DNA of 64,000 bases from Chaenocephalus aceratus (Eukaryota > Chordata > Actinopteri > Perciformes > Channichthyidae): assembly GCA_023974075.1 (NCBI GenBank), contig CM043801.1, positions 25,373,236 through 25,437,235 on the forward strand, read 5' to 3'. Below the pieces are notes generated by a model, which was not told the DNA's origin, ran no database searches, and was given only the letters and a program-made list of their open reading frames with translations. The position numbers and the translations under genes were made by a program. Shown here in pieces: positions 24,001-35,440 of this stretch. Within the stretch, counting starts at the first letter, position 1. Each line of letters starts with the position of its first letter.

Positions 24001-25265
24001 TCACTGTTGAGGAAGTCACAAATACTACATTAGACGAGTAATGTTGCAAACAACATCTTTGTTGTTCTCTCCTTTGACAACAAAATGTCCATTCACATCA
24101 GGGTTTCTACAACTTTTGGTTCTCTGACTGGTCTCTAGTATTAGAATCTGGGACACGCATTATACGCAAGATGCTATGAAATTATGTTAAGATTACATGA
24201 AAAAAATACACTTTATAGGCAGGATTTTGAAACAATAAGAACAACATTGTGATAATGAAATCTAGCTGCAACTTTACCAGCTTTGAGAACACTTGAATGC
24301 ATCAATAATTATAATCAAAACATATAATAAATTCTTCTGAAATAGGCCATTCTGCAGAATGAGTACTTTTACTTTTGTTACTTTGGTTATAGTATGAAGC
24401 CAATACTTGTCTTCTTCTACTTGAGTAACATTTTGATTGCAGGACTTTTACTTGTAACAGAGTATTCCTACACATTAAAACTTCTACTTTTACTGAAGTA
24501 CAATATCTGAGTACTTCTTCCACCTCTGATTAAATCCACTAACACACTTGAATCTACTATTATGGACTGATATATCTGGCAGTATAAAAAGTTATATATG
24601 TGTTCTCCTCCTTTAACAGCTGCAAAATTCAAATCATACATGAATGCATCACACATTATACTCCAGTGATACAATATATATTATTGCTAAAATGGCCACT
24701 TTGAATAATAGGTACTTAGATTTGGTACTTAAGTATATTTTGCAGCTACTTTTACTCATGTAACATTTTAGAATGCAGGACTTTTACTTGTAACAGTGTA
24801 TTCCTACACTTTGGTATGTCTATTTTTACTTTAGTATAAGATCGGAGTACTTGTTCCCCCTTTGAGTATGACCAACCAAATCTCATTTTCAAAATGTCAT
24901 CAAATGTCTTCATAATGGTAAAGAAAAACGTTGGAGAACATGAGTGCTTTAACCAACAAGTCAATTAATGATGGATATAACTGTAGCATCAGTTGTTAGG
25001 TAGCTATAGCGTTATTAGGTGTGCGGTTAGCATGTTAGGCCTAGTTACGTTGCAGGCTCACACAAAGCCAACCAGTTTAAAAACCATGCATCCTATCTGT
25101 GACTCCATCAAAAATAAAGGAAAGCAGCAGACAGTGAACTCACTCTGGAGGAAACAGCTTCAGTTCTTCGATGGTTCCCAGGAAACCGAACAGTGTTCTC
25201 ATCTGCTCCGATGTGGTGCTCGGCGACACATTGGTCACCTGGACCACCTTCGTAGTGTAATTCAT
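18073..25265 (-). CDS. srsf11: SRSF11 (p54), SR-family splicing factor
   Basis: Twelve exons, listed from the ATG: 25144-25265, 23870-24003, 21419-21534, 20609-20689, 20483-20520, 20229-20362, 19667-19745, 19467-19589, 18868-18957, 18688-18753, 18358-18517 and 18073-18255. They give 441 aa in one frame (human 484; the human Gly-rich leader is absent). The protein has an N-terminal RRM (VVQVTNVSPSTTSEQMRTLF, then SRVCFVKF in exon 2), a conserved linker (IPDEAKALSLLAPANAVAG, GGGLLP) and a long RS domain. It ends in the acidic tail DHHEEDMDVSD. p54 is a nuclear SR protein that associates with U2AF and influences alternative splicing. The ATG chosen is the first in frame and starts MNYTTKVVQVTNV. 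An LTR-like insertion lies in an intron and a possible poison exon in intron 2 (see both). Confidence 0.95.
19023..19434. mobile_element. Candidate solo LTR (412 bp)
   Basis: The block starts TGTAACGG and is flanked by a 5-bp direct repeat ccata at 19018-19022 and 19435-19439, as expected for a retrovirus-like integration. It contains an AATAAA near its 3' part. It ends ..CACAATA rather than the canonical CA, so the boundary or identity is not certain. It sits in an srsf11 intron between two RS-domain exons, with no internal retroelement sequence. Confidence 0.5.
20985..21383. mobile_element. TTAA-type MITE (TTGA-flanked copy)
   Basis: The left end reads AGGTCCCCTATTATGC; the right end on the opposite strand reads AGGTCACCTGTTATGC. 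The flanking tetramers are TTGA rather than TTAA on both sides, which suggests a variant target or mutation. It belongs with the element at 13366-13651 and lies in srsf11 intron 3. Confidence 0.6.
22835..22919 (-). other. srsf11: Candidate poison cassette exon of srsf11
   Basis: On minus, CAACAG precedes this 85-nt block and a good donor (CAGAG/GTAACA) follows it. The block is purine-rich and open in the incoming reading phase. Because 85 is not a multiple of 3, its inclusion shifts the frame and meets TGA within the next exon (six codons in). SR-protein genes, SRSF11 among them, are known to contain ultraconserved frame-breaking exons. The flanking 22600-23140 is free of obvious repeats. The acceptor lacks a strong pyrimidine tract, so this is a hypothesis. 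Confidence 0.35.
23338..23362. repeat. CA microsatellite
   Basis: An (AC)n tract with one interruption in srsf11 intron 2. It keeps a clean dinucleotide phase, unlike the GT tracts beyond 44 kb. Confidence 0.8.
24359..24530. repeat. Dispersed repeat with GAGTACTTCTTCCACCTCTG end
   Basis: This AT-rich block is built of CTTTTACTTGTAACAGAGTA-like units and ends in the 20-mer in the title, a common terminus of a short teleost repeat. A second, more diverged copy lies at about 24711-24867 and a third, interrupted one at 25528-26500. All are in or beside srsf11 intron 1. Confidence 0.6.
24711..24867. repeat. Second copy of the 24359-24530 repeat
   Basis: It shares the GCAGGACTTTTACTTGTAAC segment with the first copy and has the same orientation, but its end has decayed. 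It lies in srsf11 intron 1. Confidence 0.55.
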
Positions 25266-25421
25266 TGTTTATCGATTGAAACCGTTCGAACAACAGCACT
25301 GTAGTTATCTAATGCACTTAAATCAAAGCCACGGTTAATCGCTGGATGTTAAACAGCGTGTTTGTACGAATTTGCGGGCTCGGTGTTAGCTAGCAGTTAC
25401 GTCTGCACACTAACATATCGG

Positions 25422-25457
25422 CGCCATATTGTATTTCCAGAACGCACTGCGCATGCG
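25422..25457 (-). promoter_or_regulatory. srsf11 promoter motifs: YY1 and NRF1 sites
   Basis: On minus, AATATGGCG (25422-25430) matches the YY1 site and TGCGCATGCG (25448-25457, palindromic) matches NRF1. They lie 157-192 bp upstream of the srsf11 ATG with no TATA box. This is typical of housekeeping promoters, where YY1 sites often sit just downstream of the start site. Confidence 0.55.
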
Positions 25458-25527
25458 TATAGCTGAACTCCTTTGCTATAAAAACAATGTTGATCTTTCA
25501 TAAAAACACGACTGGCCATGGTGTAAA

Positions 25528-26500
25528 CAAGTAACTAAGTACATTTACTCAAGTGCTTTACTTAAGAACAATTTTGAGGTATTTGTACTTCACTTGAGTA
25601 TTTTCATGTTATGGTACTTTATACTTTTACTTTAATTTTTTACTTGTTTTACATTTTACAAATGTAGTAACAAGCGACTTTGAAGGTATGGATTTATAAT
25701 ACAATTATCATCTAATTAATCATTACGTTTTATTATAGGACGGTTAAGCTTCCCAGCAGTAGGCCTATACGTGTAGAGTAATCTAAATAATCCCCACCTT
25801 TGTCAAGTGCAACATTTACATTGATGCATTAATAAGCCTAAGTATAATACTTTTTAAAATATGATATAGGCCATACTGGAAAATAAGTACTTTTACTTTT
25901 TGTACTTGAAGGATATTTTGATGCCAATACTTGCATGACTTTTACTTGTAACAGAGTATTTGTACACTGTAGTATTGCTACTTAAAGGGGACAGGTCATG
26001 CAAAATGCACTTTTGTACGTCTTGTATACATGAATATGTGTCCCCGGTGTGTCAGGGAACTCACCAAGTGTCAGAAAACACAACCCTCTCTCTTTTCCTC
26101 CATACCCAAATCTCTAAAAACGGGACTGCAACGGTTCTGATTATTATTTGAATTGTTCTGACATCAGAAAAGGGGTGCTCCGCCTATATTGGCAACTCTC
26201 CACCTATCAGGGGAATGAGAGACCACTCGAAAGCGCTGGAGACGCTGTAGTACATATGCCAGGCCTGTAAGTGGCCCTGTAGTCTGCCACAAAAGCAGAA
26301 TCAGCCCTTGCAGGGCTGGAAAAGAGCAAATAGAGCGAAATGAGGCATGGCTAAAATGCATGATCTGTTTGGTATTTTGAAAAAAAACAACTTCACAGAC
26401 ATGTTTTATATAGGTATGGCCCTACAATATATGTTTCAAATATAGCATGATAGGTCCACTTTAAGTAAAATATCTGAGTACTCCTTAAACCTCTGATGAC
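25528..26500. mobile_element. Older dispersed repeat split by a TTAA MITE
   Basis: The left half (25528-25981) and right half (26465-26500) together match the repeat seen at 24359-24530. The right half resumes with GTAAAATATCTGAGTACTCC. The break falls exactly at the TTAA-flanked element described separately, so the outer repeat was there first. Confidence 0.65.
25982..26464. mobile_element. 483-bp TTAA MITE nested in older repeat
   Basis: TTAA occurs at 25982-25985 and 26461-26464. The inverted ends are AGGGGACAGGTCATGC and, on the opposite strand, AGTGGACCTATCATGC. Internal sequence at 26233-26298 matches part of the unrelated-ended element at 9748-10628. Confidence 0.7.
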
Positions 26501-28261
26501 TGGTTATAAGGTTTGTCAATTAACTACCCCTTACTGAACAATCTTATATCAGTCTTGCACACCAAGGCACGCCACACATAAACTATGTAGTAAACAGTAT
26601 TACCTGTTTACGTATGTGTACTATCTTGGAAATGTTTTGATCTTCACTCAACCAACAGAGGTCTCCCTTTCCTTTAACTGATGACATACAAATAGGAACA
26701 CTAAGTATTGTTGGGGAAATAAAGCATCTATGTTTTTGCATCTATGTTTTTGCTATAGTTACATTTTGTATTTATCGTTTATTTTCTTAGAACCTCTGTA
26801 GGTACATATTGTGAATATTTTTACCAGACACAATGTCATCGATTCTCATTATTATATCTGTGTAGGATACATCTTTCTGTTTAAACATTAACTCAAATTA
26901 GTTTGTACAATATATTTGTTGTCGATTTATACATTTAAAACATAATACAAATAAGAAACCTTCCTGATTAGAATATATTGCCCTATATAAAATATTTAAC
27001 AAAAATAATTGTAACAATAAAAACAAAACCGACATAATGAAAAAAAGTCAAAAATTAACAAATAAATGATTTAAGGTGAAAATGTATAGTCAAAAAGTAG
27101 AAATAGGGTTACACATTCCTCACATTTAAGCTAGTTTAAATCCTGTACTTTAGCCTCACACTTCTTAAAGTTAAATCTTGACCTTGGAACTTGCAGATCA
27201 AATTATGAACTTTTTCTAGGGATTGCACTCAAGTGCTAGAATTGCGAAAAGAAAATCTGCCTTTGGATTTTAAATCACATGCCTAAAGTTGTGAGCACAG
27301 AATATTTTAGATGAACCTTTTATTTGCTCACTAACTCTTTGTGGATCACACAGTTTTCAACAGAGGTTGATCTTTGTCTTTGTGATGCAGATCTGAAACT
27401 GTCAAATCACAAAAATAACCTTATTGAATAGTGAGCAACCTTTATTCATTGATAAAGAACATGTGATGTAATTGAAAGATTCAGAAATTAGCTATGGGGG
27501 CAACATCACAACCCCGGCTTCTGGCAATCTGCTTCTGGTGAAACTCTTTCTGCTAATGGTGTTTTTTCCCAGGAGGCACAATGCAGAGTTTGTCTTCATG
27601 CCACACTGGGCTTAATCCCTACATCTGGATTAAAGTTTCACTGAGACTGAGAGAAGCAAGTCATGGCATTTTGAGATCTGACCAAGGAACACAAAGTCCA
27701 TATCGCATCCTAGCATTGTGTTTCCCATTTATATTGTACGAGGTGGCCTATTAATAGCTGTTGAGGTTGACTGTTATTGTTGTTTTACAATAAATCCTCT
27801 TCTAGAAACTTTAAATGAATCCAACATAAAGAGGTGGTACTTGGTTTTTGACCAAGTCACTCATGATCCGAATGTTACACGGTTCAATACACTTGTAAGT
27901 CGCTTTGGATAAAATCAGCTATAAATAAATGTAATGTGATGAAAGTTTTCTATAAATGCACTACACACATTCTTAATAACTGACTTTAACATCCATATTC
28001 ACTTCTGTTTACTTCCTCCATGGTGTGTGTAGCCCTACCAAACAAGGCATCAAAAGCCTTATTTAAAATATATTTCAAATAGTATGACTCAGCATAGCTA
28101 TATGTTAAAAGCACAACAATTGAAGAAAAGAATCACATGCACAATTGCAACACATTTGAAATGTCTGCAATCAATATCTCTGTTATAAATCCGGTTTCAG
28201 AGGGGTGACCATTGAGCCACCCAGGATATTGGCACAAAGGGATTCTTGTTCACGGTGCAAC

Positions 28262-28331
28262 ATGATTGGTCAGTAGGAAGGTTTACAGCGCAGATTTTCA
28301 GTGACTCTGAGGGGGACAAGACGAATAAATA
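28262..28331 (+). promoter_or_regulatory. Possible rpe65 proximal promoter
   Basis: A reversed CCAAT box (ATTGG near 28265) lies about 60 bp upstream of an AT-rich AATAAATAC that could serve as a TATA-like element. Both lie 80-150 bp before the rpe65 ATG. This is weak, position-based evidence only. Confidence 0.3.
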
Positions 28332-28411
28332 CCACAAATCTGCAGGGAGGCCAGAGTTGTAGAGAAGTGACCTTCATTCTGCTTTGTGTAGTGCCACAAC
28401 AAGAGAGAGTC

Positions 28412-31400
28412 ATGGTCAGCAGGTGAGTTTCTGAAGAAGTATTGCAACTTTAAATGTTATCTTGAATCCTATTATAATGTGTTTATCAGTTCAGCTATAA
28501 GTTGAAAAGTGCTATTACATGAGTGGCAAATGTTGATAATGTTAAATAAGCTATTCTATGTACAATTCCTTAAAAGAAAATGGTGACTTTAATGTCTGCA
28601 TGTTGAACTGCATGACCTGTTAGAAATATGACTTTCTCACACATTGAATTTGATGGAAATGTCATTACTTTTAGTTTCTTTCTGCAATGTTGGTTGATGC
28701 CTTCACTGTTTGATGACAGATTTGAACACCCAGCTGGTGGCTACAAGAAGATTTTTGAGACATGCGAGGAGCTAGCTGAGCCTCTTCCAGCAACAGTTAC
28801 AGGTTTGTTTATCTTCAATCTTTAAGACAGGAATAGACTGCGGGCAAGTTATTATTTGTCATTCATATAGTGATGCACTTGTTGTTATTTCTTCTAATAG
28901 TAGAGAAAGCATCTCTATACATTTAAAAATAATCTCTGATTTATGTTCATTTTTCCGGTATTACAGGTAAGATTCCTCCATTTCTGAAGGGAAGTCTGCT
29001 CCGATTGGGACCTGGGCTTTTTGAGGTTGGAGATGAACCCTTCTACCACCTCTTTGATGGCCAGGCCCTCATGCACAAATTTGACTTCAAGAACGGTCAG
29101 GTCACCTACTTCCGAAAGTAAGATCTTCAGGAAAATACTTCAGACAATTAACTCATTTATATTAATGCCACGTCGCTAAATAAACCTGCGGAAACTTGAG
29201 CATATGTGCGCATAAGGTCTTTATTTTAAATGCTGTTTTGATTTTTTTCTCCCTTTAGGTTTGTGAGAACTGATGCCTATGTGAGAGCCATCACAGAGAA
29301 ACGTGTGGTGATCACTGAATTCGGCACCTTTGCATACCCTGATCCCTGCAAAAACATTTTCTCCAGGTGGGTTGCACATAACACACAGGAAGTCATCACC
29401 AGCTGGGTGTTCATATCTGTCAAATTGATGCTACATTTGTTTGTCTTTTATTTGCCATAGTGTTTGTTGTGTAGGATTTCCTTTACCAATTCCATTTATA
29501 ATGTGTTTTCTCTTCAGGTTTTTCTCTTACTTCAAGGGTGTTGAGGTGACAGACAACTGCCTGGTGAATGTTTACCCTATCGGTGAGGATTACTATGCTG
29601 TAACAGAAACCAACTACCTCACTAAAGTAGACACTGATTCCTTGGAGACGCTGAAGAAGGTATATAAATAGAAACATATCCTGTAATATGAGATTCCAAA
29701 CTGTAAAACCCCTCTTCATGTTTAAGCATTTTGAAATTAATTTTTTCTGTAGGTTGATATGTGCAACTATGTCAACATTAACGGAGTGACAGCCCACCCT
29801 CACATTGAGCAGGATGGCACAGTGTACAACATTGGAAACTGCATGGGAAAAGGGGCAACGTTGGCCTACAACATTGTCATGACTCCGCCCACACAGAAAG
29901 GTTTGGATCAGTGCTGGCATCTTCAAAAATAACAGCAGCGGTTAACTTCAGTGACCTCTACGTAAACTTAGTTTGTCTTAGGCTGCTGATTGGCAATTCA
30001 TGTTCAACAAAATTAGTATGACCCCTCAAGGTGAGTCCCTGCAAGCTTGCTCAACTTAAAAGATTCAAAGTAGCATTTTTTTGTCCTCAGATAAGTCTGA
30101 TCCCATTACGAAGTCCAAGGTGGTGGTGCAGTTCCCAAGTGCCGAGAGGTTCAAGCCCTCCTATGTGCACAGGTGTGTCAAACTCAGGATTTCTCTCAAT
30201 TATGCATTTCTTTGTCAAGTTCAAATTTGTATTTAATCTCCTTAACAATTTCAGCTTTGGCATGTCAGAGAACTACTTTGTCTTTGTGGAGACCCCGGTG
30301 AAAATCAACCTGCTGAAATTCCTGAGCGCTTGGAGCATCCGAGGCTCCAACTACATGGACTGTTTCGAGTCCAACGAGAGCCAAGGAGTAAGAACTTGCA
30401 GTAGACCGATATTTACCATTAATATCATCACTGCCCCTGCCTCGATAATCTAATGATATCTATGTTGATTTGTGCTTTATAGACCCTGTTTCACATTGCC
30501 AAGAAAAACCCAGGAGAGTACATTGACCACAAGTTCAAAGGGGCTCCCATTGGCATGTTTCATCACATCAACACCTATGAGGATCAGGGCTTCATTGTTA
30601 CTGACGTCTGTGGATGGAAAGGGTAAATGTTGGACTTCTATTTCATCCTTCCTGTACCTGATTAGTTTGATACATCACTAATGTTGTTCATTGTTGCTTT
30701 ATTCGTGCAGTTTTGAGTTTGTTTACAACTACCTCTGGTTGGCCAACCTGAGAGCCAACTGGGAAGAGGTGAAGAAGGCGGCCATGATGGCGCCCCAGCC
30801 GGAGGTCCGCAGATATGTTATTCCCCTGGACATCCACAAGGTGAGTCACTTTTTTAGCTCTTCTGATGAACATCTATGTTCATGTTATCTGCCGGATGTG
30901 CGACCAAGTCAATGTTTAGCAAGTCACAAGTATGTTTCAAGTCCCAAGTCAATCCAAAAGTCCCAAACGTTGAGACCTAAACCAGTAATAATGCGTTCTT
31001 TACAAAATGTAATAGCATTTTTGGGCCACGTTTTTTCATACTGCTATGATGTTTTTTGTTGACCACTGCAAAGTTATCTTTGATATCGTTTTTTCCAACT
31101 GGCACATAACGTAACATAACTTTCTTTATGGTTCTCTCCTGCAATTTCATTGAATGCTGTCAGATTGGTTCAAACAAAGGTATCTGGGGAATAAAAAGAG
31201 AGACTTCCTGGGAATTAATAGTATTAATGTACCAGGAAATGAAGAGAAATTAATTGATCTAAGGCCCACTTTTTAAATAACACACCTTTAAATCTTTGGA
31301 CTGGACTAACATTAGGCATCACATGTGTGACCTGAGTCTGACTTAAGTCTGACTCAAGTTAGTGACTCTTGTCCACACATGTGATTTGTTGTAATCTCAT

Positions 31401-32140
31401 TGCGGACCTGATGTAGGAGGAGCAGGGGAAGAACCTCGTCAGCTTGCCGTACACCACTGCCACAGCCACCATGCACGCTGATGGCACCATCTGGCTGGAG
31501 CCGGAGGTGCTGTTCTCCGGGCCTCGCCAAGGTGAAAACACATCCAACAAATGTACCCAATCATTCACATTGGACACAAAAAGATTCATTAATTAACTAT
31601 TTAATGTTGTTTTTGTGTAGCCTTTGAGTTCCCTCAGATCAACTATGGGAAGTACGCAGGGAAGAATTACTCATACGCCTACGCCCTGGGTCTCAACCAC
31701 TTCATACCAGACAGGGTACGTCAACAATGGCAACAATTGGAAGTCATTTAGAGTTTGTAAAACAAGCTAGTTCATCACCTGATGTTGTTGTTGTTATTGT
31801 AGATCGTCAAGTTGAATGTGAGGACCAAGGAGACCTGGGTATGGCAGGAACCCGACTCCTACCCCTCAGAGCCCCTGTTTATTCAGAGCCCTGATGGAGT
31901 GGATGAGGATGATGGTACGTCAATGTACAAATATTTAATCCTACACTCACTATGAGGGAGATTGTGTTATGATAACGTGGTGCTGTGTTTTCAGGTGTGC
32001 TGCTGACCATCGTGGTTGCCCCCGGCGCCCAGAGACCAGGGTACCTCCTGATTCTCAACGCCAAGGATCTGTCTGAGATTGCCAGGGCGGAGGTGGAGTG
32101 CACCATGCCCGTCACCTTCCACGGGATGTACAAACCATAA
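28412..32140 (+). CDS. rpe65: RPE65 retinoid isomerohydrolase
   Basis: Fourteen exons, as in mammals: 28412-28422, 28720-28802, 28967-29117, 29259-29366, 29518-29659, 29753-29900, 30091-30172, 30255-30387, 30483-30622, 30711-30840, 31417-31531, 31621-31715, 31803-31914 and 31995-32140. They give 531 aa (human 533) with all phases in agreement. RPE65 converts all-trans retinyl ester to 11-cis retinol in the visual cycle, at ER membranes of retinal pigment epithelium. All four iron-binding histidine contexts of this carotenoid-oxygenase family are present: [21 protein letters not shown] and VTFHGMY. The [10 protein letters not shown] membrane-segment motif is also intact. Exon 1 encodes only MVS plus part of an Arg, so the start rests on this short exon with a good donor. 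Fish carry several RPE65 paralogues; the N-terminus [14 protein letters not shown] suggests rpe65a, but I cannot settle it. Confidence 0.96.
30895..31370. repeat. Repeat-like sequence in rpe65 intron 10
   Basis: The longest rpe65 intron contains clustered CAAGTC/AAGTCT words at both ends (about 30905-30965 and 31325-31365), which suggests a degraded dispersed repeat. The family is not recognised. Confidence 0.35.
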
Positions 32141-35100
32141 TGCTGCTTTGATCTACAGCAGTCAGCCATTACAGCATTATCAACTGTCAATAATGACCTA
32201 ACGCTTCCATGTGTTTATTTGCAGCTGATGTGGGATGTTAAATAAAAAAATAATTTGTGAAGTGACATTTTATTTCTAGTTGATGGATGTACTAGAATTT
32301 CTAAACCTGCTTTGTCATTATTGGTTAAATAAAACATATATGGATTTGTTCAAATGCTGTGTCACATGAATATTTAATGGTTGGAAGAAATACATTTGGT
32401 GTGATCAAAACATGTTGTTGTTTTATATTACTCTAGCTATAGGTTGCCCGGTGTAAATAGAGAAATAAATACTGTGCTTCAAATTAGATTCAGCCCTTTG
32501 AAAAAAATTACATTTACTGGTTTTAATACTTAAATATAATACTTAATTCTTGCCAACTCTTGAGCTTCTGAACTTGTACTCGCCATAGAAATATAATCTG
32601 TAGCTTAAAATAACTTAATTAATTAAAGATGCTTGTTCTTTTGAACAATCAATAATTGTCATGATATATCGTGGATCAATAAACACTTGAAATCTAACAT
32701 TCCTTTTCATATCCGTCTGTTTAGTGTTGCTCAAAGTTGTCTGATTCTGACGCAGGTCTTGCAGCAACGCAAAGCTGATTAAGTGTTTAGCTGCTTAGGC
32801 TTGAGAAAGAAAGGACATGTTGCAATCCATTGTTCATCTTAAGTGCACAACAATGAATGTTTGTACGTTGTAATTTCACAAACCCACATTTAATGTATGC
32901 AAGATTCATGTTATTCAACAAAGCAGGTTTGATTGAATGTATCATGTGTGGAGTTTCAGTAGGGTTTCTCTTCAGTTTTTCTAATTACAATTCCACTCTA
33001 GTGTTAATTATTCACATACTAAACACCTAACACTCACATGATTCCCCCGAAGCTGATGCAAGCTCTGGAAACAAAGCATCAAACATTACTAATATGTCTT
33101 GGGCAACAGATAACCCTGATTATGTCTGACACATTTTAAACTCACTGCCAGATTTTAGGATGACATTAATGAAGGGCTCAAAGTAATATTTTGCAATCTC
33201 TCATGTTGGTACAACCTGCCCATTTGCATTAAGTCCACTTTGCCTGGCTGCATGTTCGTAATAAAAAAACACCAACACATATTTTTTCTCTCTTTATTTT
33301 TTTAACATGATGGCCTTTTAGCCTTCCAAAAAAAAAGAAAAACAAGATTACAGGACATATTAATTCTCAGAATAAACTTAAAATGAAAAACACAGCAAAG
33401 GAAAGCTAAATGGAAAACTTGATACATCAGTTGTAACTATCACACCTTAAAAGAAGTGTCACACACACTGAAATTCATTTGGGACAGAGGCTCGCCGTCA
33501 GGCTTACACCAGTGTAAAAGTGAAATACTTACTAACCTAAATGCAAAGTGGATTTTACACAAACATAACAAAAAGATAAAACACAGGTAACATAAAAAAG
33601 ACAGCCACACTTTCAACAAACAATGCCACAAATAAAAAATAAATGATTGTTACTACTGTTACAGTAAATGGAGATAACCATGTAAAAAAAATGATGTTAA
33701 ATGACTGTGCTAACGTTTACTCGTAAAGAACCCAATTTTCTTTCTTAAAGAAACAGTACGACTATGTTGGGGAATATGATGAACCGATCTGTTGCCAGGA
33801 GATGAGAACACTGATACCTCATGTCTGTAAACCTAGTATGAATCTAGACTGGTGAGGCACTTAGCTTAGCATAAAGACTGGAAGAGGTGGGAAACCACTT
33901 CTGTCCAAAGTTAAAGAGTTAGCCTACCAGCAGTTAAATAGTTAATCAACATGTTAGCTCATGTTTCTTAACTCTGTAGTTAAATAGGTAAAGAGAGAGT
34001 TGAATGCTTTTAATAGTTGTAAATCAACACTTAACTCCTCCCAAAACCACAAAGGACTGAGTTTCAGAGGTGGTCGGTGTGTTTTTGACTCGCATGCCTG
34101 CAGTTTCACCCTGCTTACAGTCTTTATGCTAGACTAATCCCCTCAGCTGATCGGTTCATAAACAGAATGACCTACTAATTGAACTCTTGATATCTAAGTG
34201 GATGTGCATATTTCCCCAAATGTCAAACTTGTCCTTTAAACTGGAGAAAGCCTCTGCCCCTTCACTTGGACACAAAAACACACACAAATCAAAAGTCAAG
34301 CAGAACCAAGCGGAGGCTTACACTACCAAATCACAGATTTCATGAAATACATGTTCAGGTTTACTTCAATGTGATAAGTAAACCTGACAGCTTTGAAAAC
34401 CTTTTCAGTTATATAACTTGTGCATCTCAGGAAACAAAGGAATGAAGTATCGATAGTGCAAGGTTATAAGGTACATATATTAATATATTGTTTAGATACT
34501 GTCCTATAAGTAAAGTGCAAATCTCTGGATCAGATGAAAAGTGTGTGCAAGCATTTCTAATTTCGGACTGACTGATCCACCTGCCCATGCACAAATGAGC
34601 CCTTTACATTGGCTGCCAGCTTCTTTACACACCGCCTGGGGAAACATTCACATTACACAACAACATTTTCCCTTAAACTCAACAGATCTTCTTTAAGGTT
34701 CAGCCACTTGGAGTAGCCAAAATACATTTAGCGCAGATCTCCTGTAGGTGATCATTGTGTACTTATAAACTTTGGGTGATTTCTATTAAGGGTGTGCATA
34801 ATTCTTTTGTACTCCTGACAAACTGGAGAGTGATTTCTTTTGATATCTAACACCAACAGTGTAAACTTCAGCTATGTATTCCCTTACCTCCAAAGGGCCA
34901 TTTTAATGTGAGAGCATGTTCAGGAGAGCGATCAATATGTTGAGGAAGTCTTACTGTCGCCACGGAAAACCTAACATTTTCCCAAACAGATTTCTAGCAA
35001 CACTTTTTTAGCATGTTGTTAAAAAAATCTGTTAATGTAAAATATCGATTTGAATGTCTACTCACGGAGAACGAAGGTGAACTGGGAACACACGGGGAGA

Positions 35101-35440
35101 TACCACTGAGACCGGCTCAAGTGGAAATGCAAAGTCATCAAACAGCTGACACACACACACACCCAAGGTGCTTACTGTCAGAAACACACAAACACACACA
35201 CACTTGTGTAACTGATGTTTAAGACCAGCTTATTTTGTAGACCTAGGGGCATGGAAGGCCAACATTAGGTGAGTAATTGTTGAATATTTCAAAGTGCAAG
35301 AAAACAGCCAAGACATATTTTTATAGCTCGTCTCACTCTATAAAAAGGGCAGTTGTTGGGTTTACGAGTGTGTGTGTGTATTTGAGGCTGAAGGGGTCGT
35401 GTTTGATCTTAGTTTGGGACTGGAGGCGTGAAGAAAAAAA
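32141..35440. other. rpe65 3' end and long rnf11 3' UTR
   Basis: An AATAAA at 32241-32246 gives rpe65 a 3' UTR of about 120 bases. On minus, AATAAA reads from 33298 to 33293, so rnf11 may have a 3' UTR of about 2.1 kb; a long 3' UTR is also known for mammalian RNF11. The 63- to 69-codon open frames here look random. Short CA runs lie near 35151-35161 and 35188-35200. Confidence 0.5.

Larger units (their letters stand above)
25266..28411. other. Intergenic region between srsf11 and rpe65
   Basis: Divergent promoters lie at the two ends. The centre holds the nested transposon pair (25528-26500). From about 26500 to 27700 it is AT-rich sequence in which I see no gene. A second copy of the SINE tail GTAAGTCGCTTTGGATA is at 27895-27911. 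No tRNA, rRNA or conserved open frame is evident. Confidence 0.6.
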
